The position numbers and the translations under genes are program-made. Of a DNA stretch of 54,782 bases, positions 25,171 to 33,523 are shown piece after piece. Each line of letters begins with the position of its first letter. Position 1 is the stretch's first letter. The DNA comes from an uncultured Coriobacteriaceae bacterium (lineage in GTDB: Bacteria > Actinomycetota > Coriobacteriia > Coriobacteriales > Eggerthellaceae): NCBI GenBank assembly GCA_900539675.1, contig UQDJ01000006.1, positions 1-54,782 of the forward strand, given 5' to 3'. Under the pieces are notes generated by a model. The model was not told where the DNA came from. It saw only the letters and a program-made list of their open reading frames with translations, and did no database searches.

Positions 25171-25252
25171 ATGTCTAAAGTCCCTAAGCTTCTTGATTGC
25201 TGGGTTCAGAGCGCCTGAGTCTTTGAGTTGCTAGGCAATTACCCCTCTATGG

Positions 25253-26842
25253 TTAATTTTCTACACTCGTCTGGTAATTCAACCAGTCATACTGACCCTG
25301 CATAGCAAGGTTTTGAACCTGAGAGCTGCACACATCATTTACCAAAGCATGCACCACATACACGTATGCATGATCTTGAAATGCCAGGTTCTGAATTTCG
25401 CTTACCAGCTTATGCTGCTCATCCGAATCAGCCGTAACCTTCAACTGAGCAATAAGATCATCGATCTGTGGATTGTCATAATGGCCGTAGTTTTCATTAC
25501 CACTAGACTGCATGACCTGCTGCAGATACGTTAATGGATTACCGGTGGGCAGGGTATTGATTGCCAGCGTTCCTACATCCCAGTTGCCACTCTGCAGGCG
25601 ATCAGCAATCTTTTCAGCAACTTCCACCTTGGTCTGTACACCAATCTGATTCAAAGCGGAACTCATAGCTTCACAAATCTTTGGCAGACCTGCATTCGCC
25701 TGATAGGTTACAAAGGTCAACGAAAGGGGCTGACCATCCTTGTCTAAATAGCCATCGCCATCAGAATCGCTGTAGCCCGCTTCAGCTAATAATTGCTTTG
25801 CTTTATCCAGGTTATAGCTAGGTTGCGAAACACCTTCATCCCAGCCACCCTGATCCGGGAATACACCTGTGGCCGCCTGTGCGGCACCCGAATACAAAGA
25901 CGTTACGTAGGTGTCGCGATCAACACACATCGAAAGAGCCTCTCGCACCTTCGCATCCTTCATTACGGGGCTTTGCAGATTGAAATACAACATGTGAGCG
26001 CGTGCCTGATTGGTCTGGTGCACCGTATAGTCGGGGTTATTTTGGAAGTTTGCCAGCTGGTCATCACCCACATTCATGAGCGCCTGTACTTCACCAGACT
26101 GTAAGGCGTTTACCTTTGACGTATCGTCTGTCAGATACAGCGCCTTTACGTGGTCGGTCGCAGGCTTGCCCTGCCAGTAGTCTTCATAGGCATTAAGTTC
26201 AGCATTGCCATTGTCATCAATCGATTGCAGTGAAAATGGGCCAGTACCCACCGGCATGTTGTCCGGCGTACCCGAATCAGCATCAATGATAGAAGTAACC
26301 GGTTCAGCAAGCTCGTTAATGAAATACAAGTTGGGCTCATTAAGGCTTATGGTAAGCGTTTGCCCATCGGCGCTCATCGAAGCAACATTAAGCGAGGCCT
26401 TGCAACGAGCGCTCTTGTCAATTGCACGCTGGAGGCTTTTTTGTACAGCGGCTGCATCGACTGCCTTGCCATTCTGAAACGTCACACCGTCACGAATGTG
26501 CAGCACCCAGGTCGTGCCCTCATCGGTGGTTTCAGAGGATTCTGCCAGCATAGGATTGATGTTAAAGTTGCCATCAATGCGATAAAGCTGCTCATAAATG
26601 CCCAAGTACGAGCCTTGCCAGCCCATATAGTTATCGGTTGGGTCAAGCGAATAATCGCCCTGGTTTGACGTCCACGCCACGGTCAGTGTTGATGCTTGAT
26701 TGTCAGAAGAACTTGCATTATCCGATGCGTTCGAGCAGCCCGCCAGCACGCAGAGCAGGCAAAGCGCAAACGCGCACACCACCAATCCCTTCAGCCGGGA
26801 TAGTCGCGTCATTCGATGAAGGAACGATCTTGCAGTATTCAT
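25253..26842 (-). CDS. Peptide/nickel-type ABC transporter substrate-binding lipoprotein (SBP family 5)
   Basis: 529 residues from the ATG at 26842 (AGAAAGG 8 nt upstream); the frame is open to 26872 without support. Signal peptide with lipobox LAGCS, then the family 5 fold: WVLHIRDGVTFQNGKAVDAAAVQKSLQRA, VGTGPFSLQS and MLYFNLQSPVMKDAKVREALSMCVDR are typical. Captures a peptide, metal chelate or other medium-sized solute outside the membrane for the permeases encoded just upstream. Its stop lies 82 nt before the ATPase start. Confidence 0.92.
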   Translation of the reverse strand: MNTARSFLHRMTRLSRLKGLVVCAFALCLLCVLAGCSNASDNASSSDNQASTLTVAWTSNQGDYSLDPTDNYMGWQGSYLGIYEQLYRIDGNFNINPMLAESSETTDEGTTWVLHIRDGVTFQNGKAVDAAAVQKSLQRAIDKSARCKASLNVASMSADGQTLTISLNEPNLYFINELAEPVTSIIDADSGTPDNMPVGTGPFSLQSIDDNGNAELNAYEDYWQGKPATDHVKALYLTDDTSKVNALQSGEVQALMNVGDDQLANFQNNPDYTVHQTNQARAHMLYFNLQSPVMKDAKVREALSMCVDRDTYVTSLYSGAAQAATGVFPDQGGWDEGVSQPSYNLDKAKQLLAEAGYSDSDGDGYLDKDGQPLSLTFVTYQANAGLPKICEAMSSALNQIGVQTKVEVAEKIADRLQSGNWDVGTLAINTLPTGNPLTYLQQVMQSSGNENYGHYDNPQIDDLIAQLKVTADSDEQHKLVSEIQNLAFQDHAYVYVVHALVNDVCSSQVQNLAMQGQYDWLNYQTSVEN

Positions 26843-26843
26843 A

Positions 26844-27749
26844 CTAGAGACCTTTCTCGTCGACCGTCGCACTGATGCACGAACGTCTTTTTACTGGTAT
26901 TTGACTTGTATGGCTGTTAAGCGCATCGTTAACTGCATCGCCAAACATGTTCAACACAACCACAATGATGAAGAGCACCGCACCCGGTGCGAACACCGCC
27001 CAAGGAGCTGTTTGGAATGTTGCCGCAGCCTGATTAATCATGCTGCCAAGCTCAGGGGTTGGAGGAGCTGCTCCTAATCCCAAAAACGACAAGCCTGCCA
27101 AATTGAGCACCATATTGCCCACATCAAGACACACCATGATGATCAGAGGCTGCAAAATATTAGGCACCACATGTTTGAACGCAATTGAAAGCCCTGAAGC
27201 ACCACTGATGCGTGCCGCCGTAATGTAGGTGCGCGTTTTTACTGAAAGAACTTGAGCGCGTGCCAAGCGGGCATAGCGTGTCCATGCTACTGCCACCAGA
27301 GCAATCATGGCATTGGTAAGGCCGCCGCCTAATAGACCAGCAACCGCAATAGCTAATACCAGCTGGGGAAATGCCATAAAGGCATCCACAATACGCATAA
27401 TAACCGTATCGAGCCAGCCACCTATATATCCGCTGAGTGCACCCACCACAACACCAATGGCAAAGCTTGCGAGCGCAATACCAAACGCCGCAAACAGCGA
27501 AGTGGGTAACGCTGCCATCGTTCGACTTAAAATATCGCGCCCCACTGAGTCGGTTCCCAGAAGATAGGCTGCACTGGGAGCATGATTGACATCCTGCAAG
27601 TTCGCCTGAATTGGGCTATAGGGTGTGATATTGGGAAGAATGAGTGCCGCCAAACACAGTGCCACCACCAATGCAGTCCACACAACAAGGTGGGGATTGC
27701 GCTGCACTTTCGCGAAGGCGTTGCAAAGCACAACGTTGGTTCTAGCCAT
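26844..27749 (-). CDS. Peptide/nickel-type ABC transporter permease, DppC type
   Basis: 301 residues from the ATG at 27749 (GGGGG 6 nt upstream), overlapping the DppB-type gene by 8 nt; the frame is open further to 27791. N-terminal membrane segment, the periplasmic LLGTDSVGRDILSR motif typical of DppC/OppC, and the EAA loop AARISGASGLSIAFKHVVPN. Pairs with DppB to form the channel. Ends 1 nt before the binding-protein ATG at 26842. Confidence 0.92.
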   Translation of the reverse strand: MARTNVVLCNAFAKVQRNPHLVVWTALVVALCLAALILPNITPYSPIQANLQDVNHAPSAAYLLGTDSVGRDILSRTMAALPTSLFAAFGIALASFAIGVVVGALSGYIGGWLDTVIMRIVDAFMAFPQLVLAIAVAGLLGGGLTNAMIALVAVAWTRYARLARAQVLSVKTRTYITAARISGASGLSIAFKHVVPNILQPLIIMVCLDVGNMVLNLAGLSFLGLGAAPPTPELGSMINQAAATFQTAPWAVFAPGAVLFIIVVVLNMFGDAVNDALNSHTSQIPVKRRSCISATVDEKGL

Positions 27750-28704
27750 GGCGCACCCCCTGCTGCAGAGTGGCTCGCACCCGAGGGTCAAGCCCTGCCT
27801 GAGCTAGGTCCACAACCAGATTGATAACCACATAAAACAGCGCCATCATAACCACGTATCCCTGAATCACGGGGTAATCACGCGCGAAAACTTCTTGTAC
27901 GGCGAACTGCCCAATGCCTGGCCAATTGAAAACAGTTTCGATGATGGCGGTGCCGCCTAATAACTGACCAAACGTCATGCCACTAAACACCAAAAGCGCT
28001 GGCAAGATAGCCTTCAGCACACTGCGGCATAACAGCGCCGTTGGCGCAATGCCCCGAGCGCGTTCCGCGGTCACATAGCTTTCGCCAAGTTCCTGTAAAA
28101 CCAGCGCCCGTACCTGGCGAATATAAACCGCCGATTCACAAATGACTAACGTTGCAACAGGCAACACCCAGTTGGTGCCTTGTAAATTCCCCAAACTGGA
28201 AAACCAGTGAAGCGTAATAGCAAACACAAACACCAAAAGCATAGCCACCAAAAAGCCCGGCAGCGATGCCCCCACAAAGCTGCATGCGCGGATAATGCCA
28301 TCAACAGCCCTATTGCGCTTTACTGCAGCCAGAAAGCCTAGTGGTATCGAAATCACCAGTGTGATAACCATGGCGACTACCGCTAAAAAGATCGTAGCTG
28401 GCAGACGGTTGGCAATTTCTGTAAGCACGGGGCGCCCAGTACTGATTGACGTACCGAAGTTGCCCTGCACAATGCCGCCAAGCCACGTGAGATATTGCAT
28501 ATAAATGGGCTGATCGAGCCCCAGTTCGTGTCGCATTTGATCAGCCACCGCTGGATCAACAACGCCTCCGCCCTGTTGCAACATGGTGCTCACCGGATCG
28601 CCCGGCGAAAGATAGATAAGAAAAAATGCAATGAGCGATACTAAAAAAAGTACCGGGATCATAGCGAGCAACCTTTTGCCAATGTAGCTAATCATGATTA
28701 TCAA
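27742..28704 (-). CDS. Peptide/nickel-type ABC transporter permease, DppB type
   Basis: 320 residues from a TTG at 28704; the ATG at 28695 (MISYIGKRLL) is the likelier start, although neither has a strong ribosome site. The N-terminal MISYIGKRLLAMIPVLFLVS and LSPGDPVSTM are diagnostic for DppB/NikB, and the EAA loop is ERARGIAPTALLCRSVLKAI. Forms the channel with the DppC-type protein. It follows the methyltransferase by about 40 nt in one operon. Confidence 0.92.
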   Translation of the reverse strand: MIIMISYIGKRLLAMIPVLFLVSLIAFFLIYLSPGDPVSTMLQQGGGVVDPAVADQMRHELGLDQPIYMQYLTWLGGIVQGNFGTSISTGRPVLTEIANRLPATIFLAVVAMVITLVISIPLGFLAAVKRNRAVDGIIRACSFVGASLPGFLVAMLLVFVFAITLHWFSSLGNLQGTNWVLPVATLVICESAVYIRQVRALVLQELGESYVTAERARGIAPTALLCRSVLKAILPALLVFSGMTFGQLLGGTAIIETVFNWPGIGQFAVQEVFARDYPVIQGYVVMMALFYVVINLVVDLAQAGLDPRVRATLQQGVRHG

Positions 28705-28743
28705 CCGCGATATGGTAGGGGAGTTTCTGGTTGAATCGAGCGC

Positions 28744-29604
28744 TTAACGAATGGCGGATTCGCATGTATTGGGCTTGCGAGCCACCACCATGAACTGCGG
28801 CGCAAAGGTATGACGCAGACGTTCTTCTGGCGTCCACACCTCGGCAGCAACGCTTCTAACCTCCAGCATCTCAAAACCAGCCTGAAGCAGATGATCAGCA
28901 TCCCATTGCGGACGTTCAGCCTGAGTCATCGGCAGCGTACGCGCAATATTTTCCATCGTGCCGGCAAAAGAAACTGGGCCGTTGCCATAGAGCTTTTGGC
29001 GCAAATCAGAGCGCTGCTTATCATGAAGGTATCCATACCAATCCGAGTCAAAATAGATCAACATGCCACCGGGAGCTAACACGTCAAACCACTGTTTAAT
29101 AGATGCATCAGGATTGGGCAAATTCCACATCACATTACGATGCACCACGCAATCAAACGCTTCGTTTTCGAAGGGAAGCGAATCGGCCAAGGCTCGCATG
29201 AATGTCATAGAAACCTGCTGCTCTGCTGCATTATGACGTGCCTGTGCCAACATGTTGTCCGAAAGATCAATGCCCACCACATTGTGGCCACGACGCGCTA
29301 GCGAAAGGCCAATAGCGCCGGTGCCACACCCAACATCAAGTATGCGCTGGGACTTGCCAGCGGGAAGATGCGGCTGAATAAGTTTTGCCCAGGCATCGGT
29401 CTTTTTGCCATCAAGTCCAAACGATTCGGCTCGCTCTTGCCAATAGGAATACACCTGAGATTCAACTTTAGTAGGCATACGGCGTGACATAAATGGTGAC
29501 GCTATGTCCACCACAGGACACGTGTCAGAAAGAGAAGCGTCAGTGCGCTCAGCTATCCTAAGGTCATGAACAACACGGGCTTCTGAAGTTGCAAGAGGTG
29601 CCAT
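28744..29604 (-). CDS. Class I SAM-dependent methyltransferase, first gene of the ABC operon
   Basis: 286 residues. Motif I ILDVGCGTGAIGLSLARRGH (about 88-107), acidic motif II VVGIDLS, motif post-I region ADSLPFENEAFDCVVHRNVMWNLPNP and a PGG turn, so a Rossmann-type small-molecule methyltransferase. The first 45 residues have no recognised domain. Its place as leader gene of a peptide/nickel-type importer suggests it modifies the imported ligand or a chelator; this is inference. An 8+8 palindrome at 29652-29670 lies 48 bp upstream of the start and probably controls the operon. Confidence 0.88.
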   Translation of the reverse strand: MAPLATSEARVVHDLRIAERTDASLSDTCPVVDIASPFMSRRMPTKVESQVYSYWQERAESFGLDGKKTDAWAKLIQPHLPAGKSQRILDVGCGTGAIGLSLARRGHNVVGIDLSDNMLAQARHNAAEQQVSMTFMRALADSLPFENEAFDCVVHRNVMWNLPNPDASIKQWFDVLAPGGMLIYFDSDWYGYLHDKQRSDLRQKLYGNGPVSFAGTMENIARTLPMTQAERPQWDADHLLQAGFEMLEVRSVAAEVWTPEERLRHTFAPQFMVVARKPNTCESAIR

Positions 29605-29651
29605 AGGGTGTTCCTTTACCTGTTTGAGATCAATAACACTTGCGGTAGTAA

Positions 29652-29670
29652 TACGAAATTTAATTTCGTA
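29652..29670. promoter_or_regulatory. Palindromic operator upstream of the methyltransferase-ABC operon
   Basis: TACGAAAT-TTA-ATTTCGTA, perfect 8-bp arms, 48 bp before the operon's first ATG. A second dyad GGTAG-G-CTACC is at 29682-29692. The position is right for a repressor. The sequence does not match NikR, Fur, DtxR or Zur consensus that I know. Confidence 0.6.
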
Positions 29671-29716
29671 ACAACGCTAGGGGTAGGCTACCGTGTTTCG
29701 GTGTGAAAGTACAGCG

Positions 29717-29934
29717 ATTCGTCACATTTTTAGGCAATTGGCAAAACTTGTCGCACTATTTGTGGGCCTAAACTAGGCACTTATCAAAAAATGTCGCTCT
29801 ATTCGTGTCCCCAAACAGAGATGGGACCAGCCCTGTCGCTATAGTTGTATGCTCGAAATTAGGCAGTACACAGAAGATGTCGGTAGTTATCGGTCGCTAC
29901 ATTCGTATGCCCGCCATGACATGACGGGCATACG
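29717..29934. repeat. Five degenerate ~42-bp repeats between ALDH and methyltransferase genes
   Basis: Boxes of the form TCGC-(N)-TATT(C/T)GT recur with the ATTYGT core at 29717, 29758, 29801, 29843 and 29901 (spacings 41, 43, 42, 58). Several are followed by a decayed AGGCA block. The last carries a hairpin, CGTATGCCCG (29904-29913) and CGGGCATACG (29925-29934), that may end ALDH transcription. 29605-30003 holds no gene. Confidence 0.7.
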
Positions 29935-30003
29935 AGCGAAAAGTGTGCGCGCATAAGAGACTAAAGCGCACTATCTAAGGAGGGAGAAGAATCTCTTTGA
30001 TAA

Positions 30004-31488
30004 TTACTGAGCCGGATAAAAGCCGCTGGGAGTTTCGTTTAAGTTGATCATGATGTTTTTGGTCTGGCAGTAGTGTTCCAGCATGATCTTGTGCGTTTCG
30101 CGACCAATGCCAGATTCCTTATATCCACCAAATGGAGCGCCGGACGGAATCTGGTTATAGGTGTTAACCCACATACGGCCGGTCTTTACGCCGCGAGCCA
30201 CCCGGAAGGCGCGGTTAATGTCGCGCGTCCAAACGGCACCACCCAAGCCATAGACCGAATCGTTTGCCATGTCGATAACTTCTTGCTCATCTTTAAACTT
30301 CAGTACTACAGCCACTGGACCAAAGATTTCTTCCTGGCACATACGGCAATCGTTGCTCGGCATTGCAATCAGGGTTGGCTTCAAGAAGTAGCCCTTTGCC
30401 AAATCGCCTTCCACGGCACGTTCGCCACCACACAAAACCGTGCCGCCTTCAGCCTTGGCTTCTTCAACGCACTTCAAAATCTTATTCATCTGGCGTTCAT
30501 CAATCTGGGCACCCATCTGAGTATCGTCGTTCCAGGGCATACCAACCTTTACCTTGTTGAATGCCTCAACAGCGTCATGAACGAACTTGTCATAAATATC
30601 TTCATGAACAAAGATGCGGCTACCGGCGCAGCATACCTGGCCCTGATTGAACAGGATGCCCAACTGAACACCATCAAGCACCATGTCCCACTTAGCATCC
30701 GGGAAAATGATGTTGGCAGACTTGCCGCCCAACTCCAGCGTAGCTGGAATAATCTTTTCAGCCGCCGCCAAAGCAACGTTGCGACCAACTTCGGTTGAAC
30801 CAGTGAATGCCAACTTGGACAGGCGCTTGTTTTCAAGCAGGTACTGACCAGACTTAGAACCACGGCCCGTTACCACGTTGAACACACCCGCTGGAATAAC
30901 ATCTTGAGTCAAGCGAGCCAATTCCAACACAGACAAACTGGTGGTTGAAGAGGGCTTAAATACCGTGCAGTCGCCTGCAGCCAAAACCGGCGCCAACTTC
31001 CAAGCGGCCATCAAAAACGGGAAGTTCCATGGAACAATCTGGCCAACTACTCCGATGGGTTCATGCAATACCAGAGACATCATATTGCCTGGCAGCATAT
31101 CTGCCTCCCCCGTTTCAGCCAGCAGCACTCCAGCAAAGTAACGGAAGTGGTCTACCGAATAGGCAATATCAATCGCACGTGTTTCACGGATGGGCTTGCC
31201 GTTATCAAGTGTTTCTAGCTGCGCTAGCATTTCGCCGTTTTCTTCAATGATGTCAGCGACTTTATTCAAAATCTTGGCGCGCTCAGTCTTGTCGGTCTTG
31301 CTCCAGGTTTCAAAGGCCTGCCAAGCCACATCAACCGCATGATCAACGTCTTCACGCGTTGCATCCGCAATGGTAGAAAGCTTTTCGCCATTGGCAGGAC
31401 AGTACGAATCGAGCGTTGCCCCATCAGAAGCAGGTTGCCACTTGCCTCCAATATATAATTGGTAAGATTTCTGAGCTGGATTATTCAT
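30004..31488 (-). CDS. NAD(P)-dependent aldehyde dehydrogenase
   Basis: 494 residues, the normal ALDH length. PWNFPFLMAAWKLAPVLAAGD, FTGSTEVGR, the catalytic Glu in LELGGKS and catalytic Cys in FNQGQVCCAGSR (about 288) are all present, as is the EEIFGPV motif. Oxidises an aldehyde to the acid with NAD(P). The closest type is the broad AldA/ExaC/betaine-aldehyde group, so the substrate is open. Ribosome site AGAAAGGA 8 nt before the ATG. Divergent from a MocR regulator that probably controls it. Confidence 0.93.
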   Translation of the reverse strand: MNNPAQKSYQLYIGGKWQPASDGATLDSYCPANGEKLSTIADATREDVDHAVDVAWQAFETWSKTDKTERAKILNKVADIIEENGEMLAQLETLDNGKPIRETRAIDIAYSVDHFRYFAGVLLAETGEADMLPGNMMSLVLHEPIGVVGQIVPWNFPFLMAAWKLAPVLAAGDCTVFKPSSTTSLSVLELARLTQDVIPAGVFNVVTGRGSKSGQYLLENKRLSKLAFTGSTEVGRNVALAAAEKIIPATLELGGKSANIIFPDAKWDMVLDGVQLGILFNQGQVCCAGSRIFVHEDIYDKFVHDAVEAFNKVKVGMPWNDDTQMGAQIDERQMNKILKCVEEAKAEGGTVLCGGERAVEGDLAKGYFLKPTLIAMPSNDCRMCQEEIFGPVAVVLKFKDEQEVIDMANDSVYGLGGAVWTRDINRAFRVARGVKTGRMWVNTYNQIPSGAPFGGYKESGIGRETHKIMLEHYCQTKNIMINLNETPSGFYPAQ

Positions 31489-31983
31489 GTTCAGATCCTT
31501 TCTCGCGAGGATATGGGTTAGATAAGTGATTACTCAACATCCGAATTTGCTTCGAAGTTGCTCCCGGTAAACAATTCATCGGGCAATTCCGTCTTATCAT
31601 CGCGTCATTTTTGACCTGCCGTTGTGGGGCGAACGGTAGGTTATCCATCGCAAACGGTAGCATTTTCGCTTTTTGACCTGGCATTTTATAACTGTATATA
31701 AGGCCAGTTCTGTAACAGTCGATTCCATCCCTCTGAAAAAAGTGCCCTTTCATCAGAGCCAAAGCACCTTCTGTCAAAGTCTTAAGAGAGAATCCTTATC
31801 CGCTTATACTTCGCAAAAGATCGTCAAATGTGGTTTAATTTCCAACAACCTGTTGAAGATTCAATACAGGCTTTGTTATAAAGCGATGAAAATCTCTTAT
31901 TTTCGACCAGAATTGTCAAGTTTTAGCTGATCATAAGCTGTATTGCAGCAGAATGAGTGACGTCTTCACGAAGAGGAAAGCCT
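31489..31983. promoter_or_regulatory. Divergent ALDH/MocR control region with two sets of direct repeats
   Basis: 495 bp without a gene. CRAACGGTAG occurs at 31630-31639 and 31651-31660, starts 21 bp apart (two helical turns). TTTTTGACCTG occurs at 31608-31618 and 31670-31680, flanking the first pair. Paired direct repeats are the kind of site MocR/GabR-type dimers are known to bind, so this is the likely operator. A TATA-rich stretch (31684-31700) could hold a -10 box. Confidence 0.55.
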
Positions 31984-33438
31984 ATGAGCATCGCGCTGAC
32001 ATATGACATTTCCAAACGTGGCAATGTACCCATTTATGAGTTTTTGTACCGTTGCATCCGCAATGATATTCTGCGCGGCACGCTCAAGGCTGGAGAAAAA
32101 CTGCCCTCTAAGCGCACCCTGTCAAAAACCCTGGGTGTAAGCATGGTCACGGTTGAAAATGCTTTTCATCAGTTGGTGCTTGAAGGTTACGTGGAGTCCC
32201 GCCCTCGCAGCGGCTATTATGTGCAAGAAATTGGCGACTATCCCTTCGTCCTCAAAAACACTTCTCACTTCTCCCCCGCTTTAAGCTCTTCTACCTCCCC
32301 GACCAAGCTTCAAGCAATAAAACATGACGAGGATGAGCCTGATGCAACACTTAAGGCCAATCGCACTGGCTTGCATGAGTTTCCGCTGTCTATCTGGATG
32401 CGTCTTTTGCGTAAGGCGATTGCAGAAAATCCCCCCGATTTATACAACACGGTTCCCTACAATGGGCTGCCACAACTTCGCTTAGCTATTGCCAACTATC
32501 TCTTACGTGCTCGCGGCATGAATGTATCGCCCAGCCAAATCATTATTGGTGCTGGCACGGAATACCTCTATGGGCGCATTTTGCAGCTTCTCTCCCCAAA
32601 TGCCATATTCGCCTTTGAAAACCCGGGCTATCAGAAATTGGCACACATAGCTGACAACTACAACGTGTCGTGGACCTATTGCAACGTGGATCGCTTCGGC
32701 ATGAACATCGCACGCCTGCGCAGCTCAAATGCCAATGTGGTGCACGTATCGCCTGCCAACAATTTCCCTACGGGGGTAACCATGCCGGTGGGCAGGCGTC
32801 GTGAACTGTTGGAATGGGCACATGAGCGTCCCAATCGCTACATCATTGAAGATGACTATGACAGCGAATTGCGCTACGAAGGCAATATCACGCTGCCGCT
32901 TTTTGCTAACGACAGCCACGAGAAGATCATCTATTTGAACACCTTCTCAAAAACACTGATGCCCAGCTTGCGCATCAGCTACATGATTTTGCCCAAGCCT
33001 CTGTTGGCGCGCTACAAAGAAACAATGAGCTTCTATTCCTGCACCGTGTCAGGCTTAGAGCAGCGCGCTTTGGCAAAGTTTATCGACGAAGGATACTTTG
33101 AGCGCCACATTGTGCGTCTGCGCAACCACTACAAGCGTCAACGCGAAGCGGTCATGAAAGCCATTCGCGCTTCTGCACTTGGTCCGCGAAGCCACTTGAT
33201 CGAAAACAATGCGGGCACTCACTTTCTGCTGCATTTAGACACAAAAATGACGGCGACTCAAATTAAACGAGCCGCCGTCAACGAAGGTATCGAAATTGCA
33301 CTGCTTTCGGATTACTGCTTTGAGCCAAATCCTGTTGCCGACAAAATTATTGTGGTAAATTACGCCAGCCTAGCACCGGAAGATATTGACGACACCGTCT
33401 CGCGCCTGGTACGAGCACTGGTACCGGAAAGCACCTAG
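31984..33438 (+). CDS. MocR/GabR-family regulator (GntR HTH fused to aminotransferase fold)
   Basis: 484 residues from the ATG at 31984, which has GAGGAA 6-7 nt upstream; the frame is open to 31957. N-terminal wHTH with IRNDILRGTLKAGEKLPSKR and LGVSMVTVENAFHQLVLEGY (about 15-75), then a fold-type I aminotransferase domain from about 115 with EDDYDSELRYEG and the PLP lysine in NTFSKTLMPSLR (about 322). MocR proteins sense PLP and an amino-acid-like ligand. The divergent aldehyde dehydrogenase is the probable target, as GabR controls gabTD. Confidence 0.92.
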   Translation: MSIALTYDISKRGNVPIYEFLYRCIRNDILRGTLKAGEKLPSKRTLSKTLGVSMVTVENAFHQLVLEGYVESRPRSGYYVQEIGDYPFVLKNTSHFSPALSSSTSPTKLQAIKHDEDEPDATLKANRTGLHEFPLSIWMRLLRKAIAENPPDLYNTVPYNGLPQLRLAIANYLLRARGMNVSPSQIIIGAGTEYLYGRILQLLSPNAIFAFENPGYQKLAHIADNYNVSWTYCNVDRFGMNIARLRSSNANVVHVSPANNFPTGVTMPVGRRRELLEWAHERPNRYIIEDDYDSELRYEGNITLPLFANDSHEKIIYLNTFSKTLMPSLRISYMILPKPLLARYKETMSFYSCTVSGLEQRALAKFIDEGYFERHIVRLRNHYKRQREAVMKAIRASALGPRSHLIENNAGTHFLLHLDTKMTATQIKRAAVNEGIEIALLSDYCFEPNPVADKIIVVNYASLAPEDIDDTVSRLVRALVPEST

Positions 33439-33457
33439 TGATCGGTAAGCCATTTTT

Positions 33458-33523
33458 CAGCAACGCTTTAGCTGTTACTCAGCAACACTTTAGCCGTTTT
33501 CCAACAACACTTTAGCCGTTTTC
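33458..33523. repeat. 22-bp x 3 tandem repeat across the opine-dehydrogenase stop codon
   Basis: Units 33458-33479, 33480-33501 and 33502-33523; the last two differ at one base. On the minus strand each copies the end of the gene: codons Leu-Glu-Asn-Gly and TAA followed by AGTGTTG. The gene's own stop (33512-33514) lies in the third unit. Confidence 0.92.

Noticed and set aside
29605..29750. Possible riboswitch in the leader of the methyltransferase-ABC operon
   Set aside because: No cobalamin, NiCo or other riboswitch core could be recognised; the palindrome and repeats explain the conserved look better.
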